Shown here: piece after piece, positions 5,450 to 9,506 of the stretch | Layout of the letters: every line of letters starts with the position of its first letter | How positions within the stretch are numbered: position 1 is the stretch's first letter | Source of the DNA: Candidatus Altarchaeales archaeon WOR_SM1_86-2 | Lineage (GTDB): Archaea; Altiarchaeota; Altiarchaeia; IMC4; MCBC01 | Assembly (NCBI GenBank): GCA_001723855.1 | Contig: MCBC01000147.1 | Span: forward strand, 1-9,506 | Reading direction: 5' to 3' | DNA: 9,506 nucleotides | Program-made: the position numbers and the translations under genes | The notes under the pieces: generated by a model | Database searches by the model: none | What the model was told of the DNA's origin: nothing | The model's input: only the letters and a program-made list of their open reading frames with translations

Positions 5450-8170
5450 ATGACTAAAAAGAGGTATATAAAAGGCGCAGTAGTAGTTGGTTTTATATTT
5501 TTTATTTTGGTGATTGCTACTGGAATGGCAAATCTTGCAATTGCTGAACCGTATATGGAGAATGCAGAACAAACAATAATCGAACTTTCTGGAGAAGAAA
5601 TATTAGTTCAAGAAGCAAAAACACCTAAGATATCTTTAGAACTCCAAAAAGCATTAAAAACAAAAAACTCAGAGGATAAGGTCATTGTTTGGGTCTTCTT
5701 CACAGACAAAGGCATTTACACGCAAGATGAGTTTGAAAAGGCATTTGATGGATATAAAGCAAAGTTCCCAGAGAAAGTGCAGAAAAGAATGCTCGGTTTT
5801 AGGGATTTGCCTGTTAAAGAAGAATATATTGATAAAGTCAAAGCACTTGGAGTTAAACACAGGGCAACTACTAAGTGGTTGAATGGGATAAGTGTTGAGT
5901 GTTCAAAATCCGATATATCAAAGATTGAAAAGCTGCCATTTGTTAGAGAGATTGAACTTATTTCTGAAAATATTTCGGAAGAGATATCGATAGATGATAA
6001 AAAACCTAATGAGAAAAAACAAAAAGATACGCAATTAGCAGTAAAACCCACACCTGTACAGGACATTACAAATATCAATGGAGTTGATATTAAGAAGTTC
6101 AAGGAATTAAAGGTTAATGTATCAAAAAAAGGGTTAGGTCAGAGCGAATTAAATAAATTACAATTAAATAATAACAACCAAAAAAATACAAAACAGGATT
6201 CTGGGGGTGTAGTGACAACTTCTGGAACTTGTTATGTATGCGATACATACTTTACTAATGATGAAGGCGTAGTGACTGAAGAAGTGTATAATACTGATGA
6301 CTATATAGACCACCACACATATGTTTATTGCGATCACGGTGCTCATTTTCATGATGTGTTTTATTCGCCCGAGGGTTATTATGGATATGGATATGTGCAA
6401 TTACCTTATGAGGGATATTGGCACATAACTATGAGGATGCCTATCAAAGGATATCCCGCAGAAAATCTTCTTGGGCAATGGATGACATACATGTACTTAG
6501 ATTATTATCTTGCTGGTAGTGACTCCTTTATGATGAAGTTAGATTATGGGAAAAATAAATGGGCATTGGATATGGTTGAGATCCCAGAACTTCATGATAG
6601 AGGGTATCTTGGTGAGGGTACAAAAATTGCTATAATTGATGATGGATATACACCAACTCACGAGGTATTTCAGAATTTGAATGTTGTTAGAACATGGAAT
6701 TATACTCATAAAGATGGAGGATCCGCAGACGGGGGGTCACATGGCACTATGACATTGTCCGTACTTGCAGGTTATAAACCCGGAGAACTTGTAGGTCCGG
6801 CGTATAATGCAGATTATTTGATTGCGAAGACAAAAGTAGATTATATAGAGATAGATTACTGGATTGAAGCGGTTGAATGGGCAACTGATAATGGTGCAGA
6901 TATAATAACAAGTCAGATAGTATTCATCAAACCAAATGAGGTAGATAATGCAGCAGATAGTGCTGTAGAAAGCGGGGTAGTTCTTGTTACTTCAGTTGGG
7001 AATTCTCCTGGACAATGGATTCGTGGTCCAGCATCATCATTTAACAGCATTTCGGTTGGTGCCGTAGACGAAAATCGTAATCGTTGGGTTAAAGATGAAA
7101 ATGAGGGGAGCGAATACGGTAGAACGCAGTGTGATGGTCTAATAAAACCAGATGTTATAGCTCCAGGAGCAAATGTCTATGTGGCAACCAGATATGGGGA
7201 TTATAATTATTCAAGTGGAACAAGTTTATCTGCGCCACTCACAGCAGGTGTTGCCGCATTGCTACTCCAATCGCATACAGATTGGACACCCAATCTTGTT
7301 AAGGATGCATTAAGGAGAACGGCAGAGGTTCCAGAAGGTAAACCAAAGCCTGATCCAGAGGGGTATGGTTGGGGTATTGTAAATGGAACTTCTGCAATGG
7401 ATTCAAATCCTGATGGAAGTTATGGATGGGAACCATTCAGTATGGGGAATAATGTGTGGTGTTCATATGGCGACAACAACTGGACGCTTAAGATAGAAAG
7501 AACCCCTGAAAATATATTCCGGATAGAAGAAGCTGAGTTCGTTAGTGAGTTTGATGGGTATGATGAAAAACACAGATATTTCGAATACATCACAACCCCA
7601 TTTATTTATTTAGACGGGGAGGAAAAAACGCTGAGCGATGCTAAACTCATATCCGGCCCGCGAAGAATTCAGACAGCAACAGGCTCTTGGAGGTATGTGC
7701 AGGCATATTACAAAATAAGTGATGCAACTATAAAGGTCCGATATGGACTTTATGATAGCGAAGATGATGCAACTATATCGGTATCGCCAGTATACAAGAG
7801 TGAGGCACCACATGATGTGCAGTTTTTATGGTATTATGATGTGAATGTGGATGGAGATTATTCCGATGATTATGTAGAAAAACATGATACAGGAGAGATA
7901 CTTTATTACGAGACGTATTTATATCAGCAGGGAAGCATGACGTTCAAAGACAAAAGTAGCGATGTTCACATAATAACAACAGCATGGGGGGATCCAAAAA
8001 CATATGCGTTGCGATATGCCAGTGACATGTATATGACAGATCCTGACACGCAACTTAACGGCGAGAACATCTACTGCAAAGATGTGGTTGGGGCATATAA
8101 GAGTAAGGTGTATAGTGGCGTTACATCTGCTCATCCTGGTGAAGATCTTTACTGTATACAGGATTATTAA
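5450..8170 (+). CDS. secreted subtilisin-like serine protease (S8 family), 906 aa
   Basis: An exported protease with the full S8 catalytic set: Asp397 in IAIIDDGY, His431 in GSHGTM, oxyanion Asn518 in TSVGNS and Ser592 in SGTSLSAP. Residues 1-33 are a signal peptide (basic TKKRYIK, hydrophobic core, likely cut after NLAIA). About 60-170 is the propeptide of this subgroup, marked by KVIVWVFFTDKG (77-88), RDLPVKEEYI (from 118) and WLNGISVE (143-150). A Lys/Asn-rich linker follows. Residues 261-365 form an extra beta-rich domain with CYVC, YCDHGAHFH and PAENLLGQW motifs, placed before the catalytic domain (about 380-650). A C-terminal region of about 250 aa with several cysteines ends the protein and shows no membrane anchor. 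It probably matures by autoprocessing outside the cell. The lipoprotein gene follows after 14 nt, probably in one transcript. The substrate is unknown. Confidence 0.93.
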   Translation: MTKKRYIKGAVVVGFIFFILVIATGMANLAIAEPYMENAEQTIIELSGEEILVQEAKTPKISLELQKALKTKNSEDKVIVWVFFTDKGIYTQDEFEKAFDGYKAKFPEKVQKRMLGFRDLPVKEEYIDKVKALGVKHRATTKWLNGISVECSKSDISKIEKLPFVREIELISENISEEISIDDKKPNEKKQKDTQLAVKPTPVQDITNINGVDIKKFKELKVNVSKKGLGQSELNKLQLNNNNQKNTKQDSGGVVTTSGTCYVCDTYFTNDEGVVTEEVYNTDDYIDHHTYVYCDHGAHFHDVFYSPEGYYGYGYVQLPYEGYWHITMRMPIKGYPAENLLGQWMTYMYLDYYLAGSDSFMMKLDYGKNKWALDMVEIPELHDRGYLGEGTKIAIIDDGYTPTHEVFQNLNVVRTWNYTHKDGGSADGGSHGTMTLSVLAGYKPGELVGPAYNADYLIAKTKVDYIEIDYWIEAVEWATDNGADIITSQIVFIKPNEVDNAADSAVESGVVLVTSVGNSPGQWIRGPASSFNSISVGAVDENRNRWVKDENEGSEYGRTQCDGLIKPDVIAPGANVYVATRYGDYNYSSGTSLSAPLTAGVAALLLQSHTDWTPNLVKDALRRTAEVPEGKPKPDPEGYGWGIVNGTSAMDSNPDGSYGWEPFSMGNNVWCSYGDNNWTLKIERTPENIFRIEEAEFVSEFDGYDEKHRYFEYITTPFIYLDGEEKTLSDAKLISGPRRIQTATGSWRYVQAYYKISDATIKVRYGLYDSEDDATISVSPVYKSEAPHDVQFLWYYDVNVDGDYSDDYVEKHDTGEILYYETYLYQQGSMTFKDKSSDVHIITTAWGDPKTYALRYASDMYMTDPDTQLNGENIYCKDVVGAYKSKVYSGVTSAHPGEDLYCIQDY

Positions 8171-8184
8171 CTTTGTGTTATGAA

Positions 8185-9390
8185 ATGAAAAATGATAAAC
8201 CATTAATTATTTTAATCGCGGTAGTGGTAATGCTGTGGTCGGGGTGTGTGGAACATGAGGACGATACTTCAACGAGTCAAACAAATTTGACGAATGCTAC
8301 AAATGCTGCAGCACCCGATATAAGCGATATCAATAAATCAGAACTTGGTAAAGAAAATGAGAGCAATGTATCCCACATCCCCCAGAATATCTCTGGATCA
8401 AATAAGGATTTAGAGGTTGTATATCTTATGAATATAAGCAGTGACAGATACAACAAAAGTTTTTCAATTTCAAATGTTCCTGAACAGGAAACATTTGTTT
8501 TGAATCATATAATATCAAAAGATCACCCAAATATTTTTTGTTCCGGAGTAGAGCCGCCGTATCCTTTAATACTAAAGAACATAAGCATAAATGAATCAAT
8601 ACTCATAGATAAAAGGAGGATAAAATCCGAGCACAACCATATTTTCATACCTGAAAATACAATAAAATATGTAATAGATACCGGATATATACCGGTAAAC
8701 GTGAAGCATTCGTTGCCATTTGGTAACTATTATGCCTTACCATATAAGGGGGAGATAACCTTTTTGGGTGAGGATTATTATATCTATGATTTTGATCTTA
8801 CAGAAAAGAGTATGAGTATTGTACGCGGAGAGTTTTTTAACACAGCGGGTAATCCACCAAGAATTAATTATGTAAATTATTCATTTGAACCAAGAATGGC
8901 AGATAATAGTGTTATTCGCTTTGGAGAAACCTCTGATTATGAACTATCGAATCCTTTCTGTTATTTGACGGAGGCAAAAAGCAAAAACCTAACTAAGGAA
9001 TTATGTTGTATTATACTCTGTGATCGTTATCCTGGGGAAGTGAAGGATATATATTACGGTGAGGATTATAAGTACGACATATCAATAGATGATATTGAGT
9101 TGTATTATGTTCAGCTGTATGGTGCCGGAGCATCTCTGTTTGTACATGGTTTTGTTTACAATACCTCCTCAAGCATTACCCTAGAAGATTCCGAAACCCA
9201 CGGTGACTGGATGATTCATCTGGGAGTATTGCCGATGAACGAGTCGTATGTTGATAAATATAAAAAATTGACATCTGAGGATTTAAGAAGGAATTATATC
9301 TTACGGAACATCACCCTGACATATCAAAAACCCATAACTTTGAGAGAAGGTGAAGCCCTAAACCTGGATGAGATATTGCCTGGTTTTTAG
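8185..9390 (+). CDS. putative cell-surface lipoprotein, 401 aa
   Basis: Family not recognised. ATG 8185 is preferred over the upstream in-frame TTG 8173 because it gives a proper lipoprotein signal: MKNDKP, hydrophobic LIILIAVVVML, then WSGC with the acceptor Cys21. Residues 22-75 are a flexible Asn/Ser/Thr-rich linker with many N-glycosylation sequons (NLT, NAT, NKS, NES, NVS, NIS), typical of archaeal surface proteins. The rest is beta-rich; GEITFLGEDYYIYDFDL near the middle faintly recalls archaeal S-layer-type repeats. A late segment, LYYVQLYGAGASLFVHGFVY, and the C-terminal ITLREGEALNLDEILPGF are not recognised. Cysteines (FC, FCY, CCIILC) may form disulfides. The gene lies 14 nt after the protease, so it may be its partner, anchor or inhibitor; that is inference only. 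The trpD repeat begins 12 nt after the stop. Confidence 0.8.
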   Translation: MKNDKPLIILIAVVVMLWSGCVEHEDDTSTSQTNLTNATNAAAPDISDINKSELGKENESNVSHIPQNISGSNKDLEVVYLMNISSDRYNKSFSISNVPEQETFVLNHIISKDHPNIFCSGVEPPYPLILKNISINESILIDKRRIKSEHNHIFIPENTIKYVIDTGYIPVNVKHSLPFGNYYALPYKGEITFLGEDYYIYDFDLTEKSMSIVRGEFFNTAGNPPRINYVNYSFEPRMADNSVIRFGETSDYELSNPFCYLTEAKSKNLTKELCCIILCDRYPGEVKDIYYGEDYKYDISIDDIELYYVQLYGAGASLFVHGFVYNTSSSITLEDSETHGDWMIHLGVLPMNESYVDKYKKLTSEDLRRNYILRNITLTYQKPITLREGEALNLDEILPGF

Positions 9391-9402
9391 GAGATTCAAT
9401 AA

Positions 9403-9506
9403 AATGTCTTTATCCTGTCCCCCCGGTGCCGCAGGTATCAACCAGGATTTTATCCCCCACATCCGGGTGAATGTTTTCTGCAAATTCCCTCATTATCGTG
9501 CAAAAA
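9403..9506 (-). pseudogene. trpD: second, truncated copy of trpD (runs off window)
   Basis: Same orientation as the left trpD and identical to it over the last 82 nt. In phase it encodes [14 protein letters not shown], then [15 protein letters not shown]. The G-run in the PRPP loop then has 6 instead of 7 bases, shifting the frame to TG and a stop at 9410-9412. trpD homology ends altogether at 9403, beside the lipoprotein gene, so the C-terminal two-thirds are missing. The N-terminal end should lie beyond the window. This copy cannot encode an active enzyme. The lost base may be real or a homopolymer error near a contig end. Confidence 0.85.

Larger units (their letters stand above)
5232..9402. 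mobile_element. putative inserted segment between duplicated trpD/atpB flanks
   Basis: The left edge is where atpB homology ends (5228-5231). The right edge is where trpD homology resumes (9403). The segment carries only the protease and lipoprotein genes; no transposase, integrase or IS is present. Weak terminal similarity exists: catt..ttgaatc at 5232-5248 against gattcaa..aatg at 9393-9406, in inverse orientation. The flanks imply a duplication of about 380 bp (4851-5231), far longer than a transposon target duplication, so repair-associated insertion or tandem duplication is more likely than transposition. An assembly join must also be considered. Confidence 0.4.

Noticed and set aside
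8173..8184. TTG 8173 as start of the lipoprotein
   Set aside because: It adds only four residues before an ATG that gives a standard lipoprotein signal; no ribosome-binding site supports it.
4851..9402. Circular 4.55-kb plasmid or extrachromosomal element as explanation of the terminal repeat
   Set aside because: The repeat is part of a chromosomal gene that continues leftwards into housekeeping genes, and no replication gene is present in the segment.

Overview
The window looks like chromosomal DNA of a euryarchaeon, probably in or near the methanogen/anaerobic alkane-oxidiser lineages. The evidence is an archaeal LonB start, archaeal-type uS7, a uS14-like zinc ribbon, the N-terminus of an A-type ATP synthase B subunit, TATA boxes about 23-27 nt upstream of several start codons (nearly leaderless mRNAs), and a lipoprotein and secreted protease with archaeal-style signals. 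The lineage below phylum level is a guess.

Layout. Positions 1-164 (-) are the 5' end of lonB, followed by a divergent spacer packed with four short hairpins and then intact argG (344-1531, +). Convergent to argG is trpF (1622-2293, -). Then come a 73-aa unknown gene, a four-helix membrane protein, rps7 and a tiny uS14-like gene, all on the minus strand. Their spacers hold more 3- to 4-nt-loop hairpins and two copies of a roughly 50-nt repeat. Next is trpD (4162-5119, -), broken by a deletion of about 53 nt with frameshift that removes the conserved GPLxNP loop.

Upstream of trpD and divergent from it is a 17-codon stub that reads like the first residues of A-type ATP synthase subunit B (atpB), then stops. 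Beyond the stub lies a plus-strand pair: a 906-aa secreted S8 (subtilisin-like) protease and a 401-aa lipoprotein. Right after the lipoprotein gene the sequence returns to the inside of trpD: 9403-9506 repeats 4851-4955 almost perfectly, in the same orientation. The simplest reading is that a segment of about 4.2 kb (5232-9402) carrying the protease-lipoprotein pair was inserted with duplication of about 380 bp of trpD-atpB flank, or that the unit is tandemly duplicated. An assembly artefact at the contig end must be excluded.

Functionally, the left part is housekeeping (arginine and tryptophan synthesis, 30S head proteins, membrane proteolysis). The right part encodes cell-surface proteins. 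The most unusual features are the disrupted, duplicated trpD/atpB junction and the families of short hairpins, whose structure is kept while their sequence differs between loci.
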